Source: Osmia lignaria lignaria (lineage: Eukaryota; Arthropoda; Insecta; Hymenoptera; Megachilidae). Taken from it: 64,000 bases of DNA. A program made the translations under genes and the position numbers. Each line of letters starts with the position of its first letter. Within the stretch, counting starts at the first letter, position 1. The notes beneath the pieces are model-generated. The model saw nothing but the letters and a program-made list of their open reading frames with translations. It did not search any database and had not been told where the DNA came from. Shown piece by piece: positions 1-8,957 of this stretch. The stretch covers positions 8,494,001-8,558,000 of the forward strand of contig NW_027478158.1 of the NCBI RefSeq assembly GCF_051020975.1, read 5' to 3'.

Positions 1-271
1 GCCGCACCAACATAATAGAGATACAGAAACACCGTGGCCCCTTTCTTTGAGATAACTCTGCACTAGTGCGAGCCGCAAATGCCACTTCCAGCTTAGCTGT
101 GCAGAAGAAGAACAACAAGAAGACGAAATATCTCGAAATATGTCCGTCAGGCCCCTTCCCTTGAGATAAATATGCAAATATCTCGGAAACGAAGCGAGCT
201 ATGGCAAAATGTTAAGAGACCTTTTTTGTAGAGAATTAAGTTTCCTACTTTTTATGTTCTATGATATTTTT
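1..271. repeat. Partial first unit, cut by the window edge
   Basis: This is the final 271 bp of a unit, from unit position 52 at the gccgcacc motif to the T-rich tail. It is class A, with the gcactagtgc palindrome. The GAA tract carries a private gaagacgaa change near 120-128. Nothing suggests an array boundary; the window simply starts inside a unit. Confidence 0.95.
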
Positions 272-3200
272 TGATCAGATGCGTAGTTCTCGAGATATAT
301 CAAGATATTTAAAAGTTCCGAAGCCGCACCAACATAATAGAGATACAGAAACACCGTGGCCCCTTTCTTTGAGATAACTCTGCACTAGTGCGAGCCGCAA
401 ATGCCACTTCCAGCTTAGCTGTGCAGAAGAAGAACTACAAGAAGAAGAAATATCTCGAAATATGTCCGTCAGGCCCCTTCCCTTGAGATAAATATGCAAA
501 TATCTCGGAAACGAAGCGAGCTATGGCAAAATGTTAAGAGACCTTTTTTGTAGAGAATTAAGTTTCCTACTTTTTATGTTCTATGATATTTTTTGATCAG
601 ATGCGTAGTTCTCGAGATATATCAAGATATTTAAAAGTTCCGAAGCCGCACCAACATAATAGAGATACAGAAACACCGTGGCCCCTTTCTTTGAGATAAC
701 TCTGCACTAGTGCGAGCCGCAAATGCCACTTCCAGCTTAGCTGTGCAGAAGAAGAACAACAAGAAGAAGAAATATCTCGAAATATGTCCGTCAGGCCCCT
801 TCCCTTGAGATAAATCTGCAAATATCTCGGAAACGAAGCTAGCTATGGCAAAATGTTAAGAGACCTTTTTTGTAGAGAATTAAGTTTCCTACTTTTTATG
901 TTCTATGATATTTTTTGATCAGATGCGTAGTTCTCGAGATATATCGAGATATTTAAAAGTTCCGAAGCCGCACCAACATAATAGAGATACAGAAACACCG
1001 TGGCCCCTTTCTTTGAGATAACTCTGCACTAGTGCGAGCCGCAAATGCCACTTCCAGCTTAGCTGTGCAGAAGAAGAACAACAAGAAGAAGAAATATCTC
1101 GAAATATGTCCGTCAGGCCCCTTCCCTTGAGATAAATCTGCAAATATCTCGGAAACGAAGCGAGCTATGGCAAAATGTTAAGAGACCTTTTTTGTAGAGA
1201 ATTAAGTTTCCTACTTTTTATGTTCTATGATATTTTTTGATCAGATGCGTAGTTCTCGAGATATATCAAGATATTTAAAAGTTCCGAAGCCGCACCAACA
1301 TAATAGAGATACAGAAACACCGTGGCCCCTTTCTTTGAGATAACTCTGCACTAGTGCGAGCCGCAAATGCCACTTCCAGCTTAGCTGTGCAGAAGAAGAA
1401 CAACAAGAAGAAGAAATATCTCGAAATATGTCCGTCAGGCCCCTTCCCTTGAGATAAATATGCAAATATCTCGGAAACGAAGCGAGCTATGGCAAAATGT
1501 TAAGAGACCTTTTTTGTAGAGAATTAAGTTTCCTACTTTTTATGTTCTATGATATTTTTTGATCAGAAGCGTAGTTTTCGAGATATATCGAGATATTTAA
1601 AAGTTCCGAAGCCGCACCAACATAATAGAGATACAGAAACACCGTGGCCCCTTTCTTTGAGATAACTCTGCACTAGTGCGAGCCGCAAATGCCACTTCCA
1701 GCTTAGCTGTGCAGAAGAAGAACAACAAGAAGAAGAAATATCTCGAAATATGTCCGTCAGGCCCCTTCCCTTGAGATAAATCTGCAAATATCTCGGAAAC
1801 GAAGCGAGCTATGGCAAAATGTTAAGAGACCTTTTTTGTAGAGAATAAGTTTCCTACTTTTTATGTTCTGTGATATTTTTTAATCAGATGCGTAGTTCTC
1901 GAGATATATCAAGATATTTAAAAGTTCCGAAGCCGCACCAACATAATAGAGATACAGAAACACCGTGGCCCCTTTCTTTGAGATAACTCTGCACTAGTGC
2001 GAGCCGCAAATGCCACTTCCAGCTTAGCTGTGCAGAAGAAGAACAACAAGAAGAAGAAATATCTCGAAATATGTCCGTCAGGCCCCTTCCCATGAGATAA
2101 ATATGCAAATATCTCGGAAACGAAGCGAGCTATGGCAAAATGTTAAGAGACCTTTTTTGTAGAGAATTAAGTTTCCTACTTTTTATGTTCTATGATATTT
2201 TTTGATCAGATGCGTAGTTCTCGAGATATATCAAGATATTTAAAAGTTCCGAAGCCGCACCAACATAATAGAGATACAGAAACACCGTGGCCCCTTTCTT
2301 TGAGATAACTCTGCACTATTGCGAGCTGCAAATGCCACTTCCAGCTTAGCTGTGCAGAGGAAGAACAACAAGAAGAAGAAATATCTCGAAATATGTCCGT
2401 CAGGCCCCTTCCCTTGAGATATATCTGCAAATATCTCGGAAACGAAGCGAGCTATGGCAAAATGTTAAGAGACCTTTTTTGTAGAGAATTATGTTTCCTA
2501 CAATTTATGTTCTATGATATTTTTTGATCAGAAGCGTAGTTTTCGAGATATATCGAGATATTTAAAAGTTCCGAAGCCGCACCAACATAATAGAGATACA
2601 GAAACACCGTGGCCCCTTTCTTTGAGATAACTCTGCACTAGTGCGAGCCGCAAATGCCACTTCCAGCTTAGCTGTGCAGAAGAAGAACAACAAGAAGAAG
2701 AAATATCTCGAAATATGTCCGTCAGGCCCCTTCCCTTGAGATAAATCTGCAAATATCTCGGAAACGAAGCGAGCTATGGCAAAATGTTAAGAGACCTTTT
2801 TTGTAGAGAATTAAGTTTCCTACTTTTTATGTTCTATGATATTTTTTGATCAGATGCGTAGTTCTCGAGATATATCAGGATATTTAAAAGTTCCGAAGCC
2901 GCACCAACATAATAGAGATACAGAAACACCGTGGCCCCTTTCTTTGAGATAACTCTGCACTAGTGCGAGCCGCAAATGCCACTTCCAGCTTAGCTGTGCA
3001 GAAGAAGAACAACAAGAAGAAGAAATATCTCGAAATATGTCCGTCAGGCCCCTTCCCTTGAGATAAATCTGCAAATATCTCGGAAACGAAGCGAGCTATG
3101 GCAAAATGTTAAGAGACCTTTTTTGTAGAGAATTAAGTTTCCTACTTTTTATGTTCTATGATATTTTTTGATCAGATGCGTAGTTCTCGAGATATATCAA

Positions 3201-3490
3201 GATATTTAAAAGTTCCGAAGCCGCACCAACATAATAGAGATACAGAAACACCGTGGCCCCTTTCTTTGAGATAACTCTGCACTATTGCGAGCTGGAAATG
3301 CCACTTCCAGTTTAGCTGTGCAGAAGAAGAACAACAAGAAGAAGAAATATCTCGAAATATGTCCGTCAGGCCCCTTCCCATGAGATAAATATGCAAATAT
3401 CTCGGAAACGAAGCGAGCTATGGCAAAATGTTAAGAGACCTTTTTTGTAGAGAATTAAGTTTCCTACTTTTTATGTTCTATGATATTTTT

Positions 3491-3496
3491 TGATCA
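3491..3496. repeat. TGATCA palindrome opening each unit
   Basis: A six-base palindrome after a run of T is present at this place in nearly all units. Exceptions cluster by lineage: TGATCT near 6708, 9602, 54990, 55634, 57888, 60136 and 63672; CCATCA near 21191, 23767, 28273 and 29561; TGCTCA near 44689 and 47586; TGATTA near 52092 and 59498. It is a convenient marker for phasing units, and Sau3A/BclI-type digestion would give a ladder. No binding function is shown. Confidence 0.85.
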
Positions 3497-3506
3497 GATG
3501 CGTAGT

Positions 3507-3534
3507 TCTCGAGATATATCAAGATATTTAAAAG
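3507..3534. repeat. AT-rich dyad block, cgagatat motifs
   Basis: Two overlapping perfect palindromes lie here, tctcgaga (3507-3514) and gatatatc (3513-3520). In the alternative haplotype the sequence becomes two direct copies of cgagatat with a 10-bp period. The same eight bases occur inverted as atatctcg at 3669-3676 and 3719-3726, so each unit has several complementary copies able to pair within a strand. The block is one of the two main sites of haplotype variation in the array. Confidence 0.75.
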
Positions 3535-3600
3535 TTCCGAAGCCGCACCAACATAATAGAGATACAGAAACACCGTGGCCCCTTTCTTTGAGATAACTCT
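3530..3600. repeat. Most conserved block of the unit
   Basis: From the end of the AT-rich dyad to the base before gcact, the sequence is almost unchanged in all 198 units. It includes gttccgaagccgcacc, acataatagagatacag and the first ggcccc. Rare single changes occur, such as ccgaagacg, caccatcat, cagatacacc and ggatacag, usually shared by duplicated units. Neighbouring parts vary much more. The low variation could reflect constraint, for example a protein-binding site, or simply recent homogenisation; the sequence alone cannot separate these. Confidence 0.65.
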
Positions 3601-3622
3601 GCACTAGTGCGAGCCGCAAATG
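3577..3622. repeat. Internal duplication, first copy
   Basis: This segment runs from ggcccc through ttgagataa and tctgca to gcgagc and gcaaatg. The same landmarks recur in the same order at 3691-3752. Over the first 27 positions the two copies differ at only three. The second copy carries about 16 extra bases, mainly an atatctcggaaac insertion. The first copy is the site where classes A-D differ. Confidence 0.75.
3601..3610. repeat. gcactagtgc palindrome (class A mark)
   Basis: This perfect 10-bp palindrome contains ACTAGT and defines class A units. Class B, C and D units carry gcactattgc, gcacgattgc or gcacaattgc instead and lose the symmetry. It is abundant on the left and returns at the right, but the perfect form is absent from 30325 to 52523. 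Confidence 0.85.
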
Positions 3623-3634
3623 CCACTTCCAGCT
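3612..3634. repeat. Variable dyad around gagc(c/t)g...cagct
   Basis: Left arm agccgcaa and right arm ttccagct flank a seven-base centre. In class A the arms pair at six of eight positions. In class B the left arm is agctgcaa, giving seven of eight. In class C the left arm is agctggaa and the right arm ttccagtt, giving a perfect ctggaa/ttccag core. Class D has accggcaa on the left. The arms therefore change in linked ways between classes. Confidence 0.7.
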
Positions 3635-3644
3635 TAGCTGTGCA

Positions 3645-3669
3645 GAAGAAGAACAACAAGAAGAAGAAA
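3645..3669. repeat. Interrupted GAA/CAA tract
   Basis: A 25-base tract made of GAA triplets with a central caacaa, purine-rich on this strand. It is the commonest site of small changes: all six 319-bp units lack one triplet here, and others show caacaacaag (31333-31342, 32942-32951), aacatcaag (56439-56447, 58694-58702), aactacaag (433-441) and an out-of-phase gaatgagaa (38742-38750). Replication slippage is the likely cause. Confidence 0.75.
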
Positions 3670-3690
3670 TATCTCGAAATATGTCCGTCA

Positions 3691-3752
3691 GGCCCCTTCC
3701 CTTGAGATAAATCTGCAAATATCTCGGAAACGAAGCGAGCTATGGCAAAATG
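3691..3752. repeat. Internal duplication, second copy
   Basis: The copy begins 114 bp after the first copy and ends 130 bp after it. It keeps ggcccc, ttgagataa, tctgca, gcgagct and gcaaaatg in order, with an inserted atatctcg motif. Variants at this copy include ccagttcctttgagctga (for example at 7875-7892), cttgagctaaatc (for example at 31703-31715) and cttccttgagata lacking one C (13671-13683). Length and position suggest an ancient partial duplication that helped build the unit. Confidence 0.75.
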
Positions 3753-3768
3753 TTAAGAGACCTTTTTT

Positions 3769-3789
3769 GTAGAGAATTAAGTTTCCTAC
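3769..3789. repeat. GTAG...CTAC dyad in the T-rich tail
   Basis: Left arm gtagagaa and right arm tttcctac flank a five-base centre, with one mismatch and one wobble pair. In one variant family the left arm is gtaggaaa and the eight-base arms match perfectly (31771-31791, 33380-33400, 36597-36617, 39173-39193). T runs lie on both sides. On sequence alone it is an inverted repeat; it follows no gene, so it is not called a terminator. Confidence 0.65.
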
Positions 3790-4134
3790 TTTTTATGTTC
3801 TATGATATTTTTTGATCAGATGCGTAGTTCTCGAGATATATCAAGATATTTAAAAGTTCCGAAGCCGCACCAACATAATAGAGATACAGAAACACCGTGG
3901 CCCCTTTCTTTGAGATAACTCTGCACTATTGCGAGCTGGAAATGCCACTTCCAGTTTAGCTGTGCAGAAGAAGAACAACAAGAAGAAGAAATATCTCGAA
4001 ATATGTCCGTCAGGCCCCTTCCCATGAGATAAATATGCAAATATCTCGGAAACGAAGCGAGCTATGGCAAAATGTTAAGAGACCTTTTTTGTAGAGAATT
4101 AAGTTTCCTACTTTTTATGTTCTATGATATTTTT

Positions 4135-6066
4135 TGATCAGATGCGTAGTTCTCGAGATATATCAAGATATTTAAAAGTTCCGAAGCCGCACCAACATAA
4201 TAGAGATACAGAAACACCGTGGCCCCTTTCTTTGAGATAACTCTGCACTATTGCGAGCTGCAAATGCCACTTCCAGCTTAGCTGTGCAGAGGAAGAACAA
4301 CAAGAAGAAGAAATATCTCGAAATATGTCCGTCAGGCCCCTTCCCTTGAGATATATCTGCAAATATCTCGGAAACGAAGCGAGCTATGGCAAAATGTTAA
4401 GAGACCTTTTTTGTAGAGAATTATGTTTCCTACAATTTATGTTCTATGATATTTTTTGATCAGAAGCGTAGTTTTCGAGATATATCGAGATATTTAAAAG
4501 TTCCGAAGCCGCACCAACATAATAGAGATACAGAAACACCGTGGCCGCTTTCTTTGAGATAACTCTGCACTAGTGCGAGCCGCAAATGCCACTTCCAGCT
4601 TAGCTCTGCAGAAGAAGAACAACAAGAAGAAGAAATATCTCGAAATATGTCCGTCAGGCCCCTTCCCTTGAGATAAATATGCAAATATCTCGGAAACGAA
4701 GCGAGCTATGGCAAAATGTTAAGAGACCTTTTTTGTAGAGAATTAAGTTTCCTACTTTTTATGTTCTATGATATTTTTTGATCAGATGCGTAGTTCTCGA
4801 GATATATCGAGATATTTAAAAGTTCCGAAGCCGCACCAACATAATAGAGATACAGAAACACCGTGGCCCCTTTCTTTGAGATAACTCTGCACTAGTGCGA
4901 GCCGCAAATGCCACTTCCAGCTTAGCTGTGCAGAAGAAGAACAACAAGAAGAAGAAATATCTCGAAATATGTCCGTCAGGCCCCTTCCCTTGAGATAAAT
5001 ATGCAAATATCTCGGAAACGAAGCGAGCTATGGCAAAATGTTAAGAGACCTTTTTTGTAGAGAATTAAGTTTCCTACTTTTTATCTTCTATGATATTTTT
5101 TGATCAGATGCGTAGTTCTCGAGATATATCAAGATATTTAAAAGTTCCGAAGCCGCACCAACATAATAGAGATACAGAAACACCGTGGCCCCTTTCTTTG
5201 AGATAACTCTGCACTATTGCGAGCTGCAAATGCCACTTCCAGCTTAGCTGTGCAGAGGAAGAACAACAAGAAGAAGAAATATCTCGAAATATGTCCGTCA
5301 GGCCCCTTCCCTTGAGATATATCTGCAAATATCTCGGAAACGAAGCGAGCTATGGCAAAATGTTAAGAGACCATTTTTGTAGAGAATTATGTTTCCCACA
5401 ATTTATGTTCTATGATATTTTTTGATCAGAAGCGTAGTTTTCGAGATATATCGAGATATTTAAAAGTTCCGAAGCCGCACCAACATAATAGAGATACAGA
5501 AACACCGTGGCCCCTTTCTTTGAGATAACTCTGCACTAGTGCGAGCCGCATATGCCACTTCCAGCTTAGCTGTGCAGAAGAAGAACAACAAGAAGAAGAA
5601 ATATCTCGAAATATGTCCGTCAGGCCCCTTCCCTTGAGATAAATATGCAAATATCTCGGAAACGAAGCGAGCTATGGCAAAATGTTAAGAGACCTTTTTT
5701 GTAGAGAATTAAGTTTCCTACTTTTTATGTTCTATGATATTTTTTGATCAGATGCGTAGTTCTCGAGATATATCAAGATATTTAAAAGTTCCGAAGCCGC
5801 ACCAACATAATAGAGATACAGAAACACCGTGGCCCCTTTCTTTGAGATAACTCTGCACTAGTGCGAGCCGCAAATGCCACTTCCAGCTTAGCTGTGCAGA
5901 AGAAGAACAACAAGAAGAAGAAATATCTCGAAATATGTCCGTCAGGCCCCTTCCCTTGAGATAAATCTGCAAATATCTCGGAAACGAAGAGAGCTATGGC
6001 AAAATGTTAAGAGACCTTTTTTGTAGAGAATTAAGTTTCGTACTTTTTATGTTCTATGATATTTTT
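4135..6066. repeat. Trimer duplication, 966 bp, two diverged copies
   Basis: Units at 4135, 4457 and 4779 resemble units at 5101, 5423 and 5745 in order: a class B unit with gcagaggaag and gagatatatc, then a class A unit opening with aagcgtagttttc, then an ordinary class A unit. Several single-base differences between the copies show this is older than the long repeats further right. The first unit type also occurs at 2203. Confidence 0.6.
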
Positions 6067-6388
6067 TGATCAGATGCGTAGTTCTCGAGATATATCAAGA
6101 TATTTAAAAGTTCCGAAGCCGCACCAACATAATAGAGATACAGAAACACCGTGGCCCCTTTCTTTGAGATAACTCTGCACTAGTGCGAGCCGCAAATGCC
6201 ACTTCCAGCTTAGCTGTGCAGCAGAAGAACAACAAGAAGAAGAAATATCTCGAAATATGTCCGTCAGGCCCCTTCCCTTGAGATAAATCTGCAAATATCT
6301 CGGAAACGAAGCGAGCTATGGCAAAATGTTAAGAGACCTTTTTTGTAGAGAATTAAGTTTCCTACTTTTTATGTTCTATGATATTTTT

Positions 6389-6707
6389 TGATCAGATGCG
6401 TAGTTCTCCAGATATATCAAGATATTTAAAAGTTCCGAAGCCGCACCAACATAATAGAAATACAGAAACACCGTGGCCCCTTTCTTTCAGATAACTATGC
6501 ACTATTGCGAGCTGCAAATGCCACTTCCAGCTTAGCTGTGCAGAAGAACAACAAGAAGAAGAAATATCTCGAAATATGTCCGTCAGGCCCCTTCCCTTGA
6601 GATAAATCTGCAAATATCTCGGAAACGAAGAGAGCTATGGCAAAATGTTAAGAGACTTTTTTTGTAGAGAATTAAGTTTCCTACTTTTTATGTTCTATGA
6701 TATTTTT
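6389..6707. repeat. 319-bp unit lineage, copy 1
   Basis: One GAA triplet is missing from the tract, and linked changes cagataactatgcac and gttctccagatat are present. The same combination recurs at 8639-8957. Related 319-bp units with the cagataactatg change are found only at the other end of the window, from 59498. Confidence 0.85.
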
Positions 6708-8638
6708 TGATCTGATGCGTAGTTCTCGAGATATATCAAGATATTTAAAAGTTCCGAAGCCGCACCAACATAATAGAGATACAGAAACACCGTGGCCCCT
6801 TTCTTTGAGATAACTCTGCACTATTGCGAGCTGGGAATGCCACCTCCAGCTTAGCTGTGCAGAAGAAGAACAACAAGAAGAAGAAATATCTCGAAATATG
6901 TCCGTCAGGCCCCTTCCCTTGAGATATATCAGCAAATATCTCGGAAACGAAGCGAGCTATGGCAAAATGTTAAGAGACCTTTTTTGTAGAGAATTATGTT
7001 TCCTACAATTTATGTTCTATGATATTTTTTGATCAGAAGCGTAGTTTTCGAGATACATCGAGATATTTAAAAGTTCCGAAGCCGCACCAACATAATAGAG
7101 ATACAGAAACACCGTGGCCCCTTTCTTTGAGATAACTCTGCACTAGTGCGAGCCGCAAATGCCACTTCCAGCTTAGCTGTGCAGAAGAAGAACAACAAGA
7201 AGAAGAAATATCTCGAAATATGTCCGTCAGGCCCCTTCCCTTGAGATATATCTGCAAATATCTCGGAAACGAAGCGAGCTATGGCAAAATGTTAAGAGAC
7301 CTTTTTTGTAGAGAATTCTGTTTCCTACCATTTATGTTGTATGATATTTTTTGATCAGAGCGTAGTTTTCGAGATATATCGAGATATTTAAAAGTTCCGA
7401 AGCCGCACCAACATAATAGAGATACAGAAACACCGTGGCCCCTTTCTTTGAGATAACTCTGCACTAGTGCGAGCCGCAAATGCCACTTCCAGCTTAGCTG
7501 TGCAGAAGAAGAACAACAAGAAGAAGAAATATCTCGAAATATGTCCGTCAGGCCCCTTCCCTTGAGATAAATCTGCAAATATCTCGGAAACGAAGCGAGC
7601 TATGGCAAAATGTTAAGAGACCTTTTTTGTAGAGAATTAAGTTTCCTACTTTTTATGTTCTATGATATTTTTTGATCAGATGCGTAGTTCTCGAGATATA
7701 TCAAGATATTTAAAAGTTCCGAAGCCGCACCAACATAATAGAGATACAGAAACACCGTGGCCCCTTTCTTTGAGATAACTCTGCACTATTGCGAGCTGCA
7801 AATGCCACTTCCAGCTTAGCTGTGCAGAGGAAGAACAACAAGAAGAAGAAATATCTCGAAATATGTCCGTCAGGCCAGTTCCTTTGAGCTGAATCTGCAA
7901 ATATCTCGGAAACGAAGCGAGCTATGGCAAAATGTTAAGAGACGTTTTTTATAGAGAATTATGTTTCCTACAATTTATGTTCTATGATATTTTTTGATCA
8001 GAAGCGTAGTTTTCGAGATACATCGAGATATTTAAAAGTTCCGAAGCCGCACCAACATAATAGAGATACAGAAACACCGTGGCCCCTTTCTTTGAGATAA
8101 CTCTGCACTAGTGCGAGCCGCAAATGCCACTTCCAGCTTAGCTGTGCAGAAGAAGAACAACAAGAAGAAGAAATATCTCGAAATATGTCCGTCAGGCCCC
8201 TTCCCTTGAGATAAATCTGCAAATATTTCGGAAACGAAGCGAGCTATGGCAAAATGTTAAGAGACGTTTTTTATAGAGAATTATGTTTCCTACAATTTAT
8301 GTTCTATGATATTTTTTGATCAGAAGCGTAGTTTTCGAGATACATCGAGATATTTAAAAGTTCCGAAGCCGCACCAACATAATAGAGATACAGAAACGCC
8401 GTGGCCCCTTTCTTTGAGATAACTCTGCACTAGTGCGAGCCGCAAATGCCACTTCCAGCTTAGCTGTGCAGAAGAAGAACAACAAGAAGAAGAAATATCT
8501 CGAAATATGTCCGTCAGGCCCCTTCCCTTGAGATAAATCTGCAAATATCTCGGAAACGAAGCGAGCTATGGCAAAATCTTAAGAGACCTTTTTTGTAGAG
8601 AATTAAGTTTGCTACTTTTTATGTTCTATGATATTTTT

Positions 8639-8957
8639 TGATCAGATGCGTAGTTCTCCAGATATATCAAGATATTTAAAAGTTCCGAAACCGCACCAAC
8701 ATAATAGAAATACAGAAACACCGTCGCCCCTTTCTTTCAGATAACTATGCACTATTGTGAGCTGCAAATGCCACTTCAAGCTTAGCTGTGCAGAAGGACA
8801 ACAAGAAGAAGAAATATCTCGAAATATGTCCGTCAGGCCCCTTCCCTTGAGATAAATCTGCAAATATCTCGGAAACGAAGCGAGCTATAGCAAAATGTTA
8901 AGAGACCGTTTTTGTAGAGAATTAAGTTTCCTACTTTTTATGTTCTATGATATTTTT
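8639..8957. repeat. 319-bp unit lineage, copy 2
   Basis: It shares the triplet loss, cagataactatg and ctccagatat with 6389-6707, and adds private changes such as ccgaaaccg, ccgtcgcccc and cttcaagc. It is therefore the more diverged of the two left-hand copies. Confidence 0.85.

Larger units (their letters stand above)
3491..3812. repeat. Reference unit used for the sub-feature map (class A)
   Basis: This unit is close to the class A consensus. In order it holds TGATCA (3491-3496), the tctcgaga/gatatatc dyads (3507-3520), a nearly invariant block (about 3530-3576), the first GGCCCC segment (3577-3622), the gcactagtgc palindrome (3601-3610), a dyad around cagct (3612-3634), the GAA tract (3645-3669), an atatctcgaaatat dyad (3669-3682), the second GGCCCC segment (3691-3752), and a T-rich tail with a GTAG/CTAC dyad (3769-3789). 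Add or subtract the start difference to transfer positions to other 322-bp units. The unit has about 12 CpG sites. Confidence 0.9.
272..6388. repeat. Left zone, 19 units, mainly class A
   Basis: Fourteen of 19 units are class A (gcactagtgc, gagccgc), three are class B (starting 2203, 4135, 5101) and two are class C (3169, 3813). Most use the atgcgtagttctc opening haplotype. Unit 1560-1880 is 321 bp because one T is missing in gagaataag. The two class C units are nearly identical and lie two units apart, which suggests a 644-bp duplication. No long regular higher-order repeat is visible here. Confidence 0.85.

Noticed and set aside
275..499. A 75-codon open frame on the minus strand, repeated in about 185 of 198 units
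   Set aside because: It would have to start at TTG, and most copies contain no ATG at all. It ends at the TGA inside TGATCA, has no recognisable domain, and is lost by single changes in some units without other consequence. Its spread is explained by copying of the satellite.
550..600. Rho-independent terminators from T runs next to the GTAG/CTAC dyad
   Set aside because: The stem is AT-rich and imperfect in most units, no gene precedes it, and the DNA appears eukaryotic.
3522..3532. TATA-like tatttaaaag as a promoter in each unit
   Set aside because: It is an AT-rich string with no start-site or downstream evidence; satellites may be transcribed, but this sequence does not show it.
3530..3550. 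Pol III B-box-like gttccgaagcc, suggesting a tRNA-derived element
   Set aside because: It does not match the GTTCGANNC core, there is no A box at the right distance, and no cloverleaf could be drawn.
3660..3700. Hammerhead-type ribozyme in the unit, as in some animal satellites
   Set aside because: On the minus strand a ctgacgga stretch and an atat hairpin lie close together, but the required conserved core (CTGATGA followed by a helix and GAAA in place) is not present. The ggaaacga on the plus strand has no partner core.
3491..3812. CENP-B box
   Set aside because: No stretch matches the essential nTTCGnnnnAnnCGGGn pattern on either strand; ctttcgttgag near 55082 is the nearest and lacks the CGGG part.
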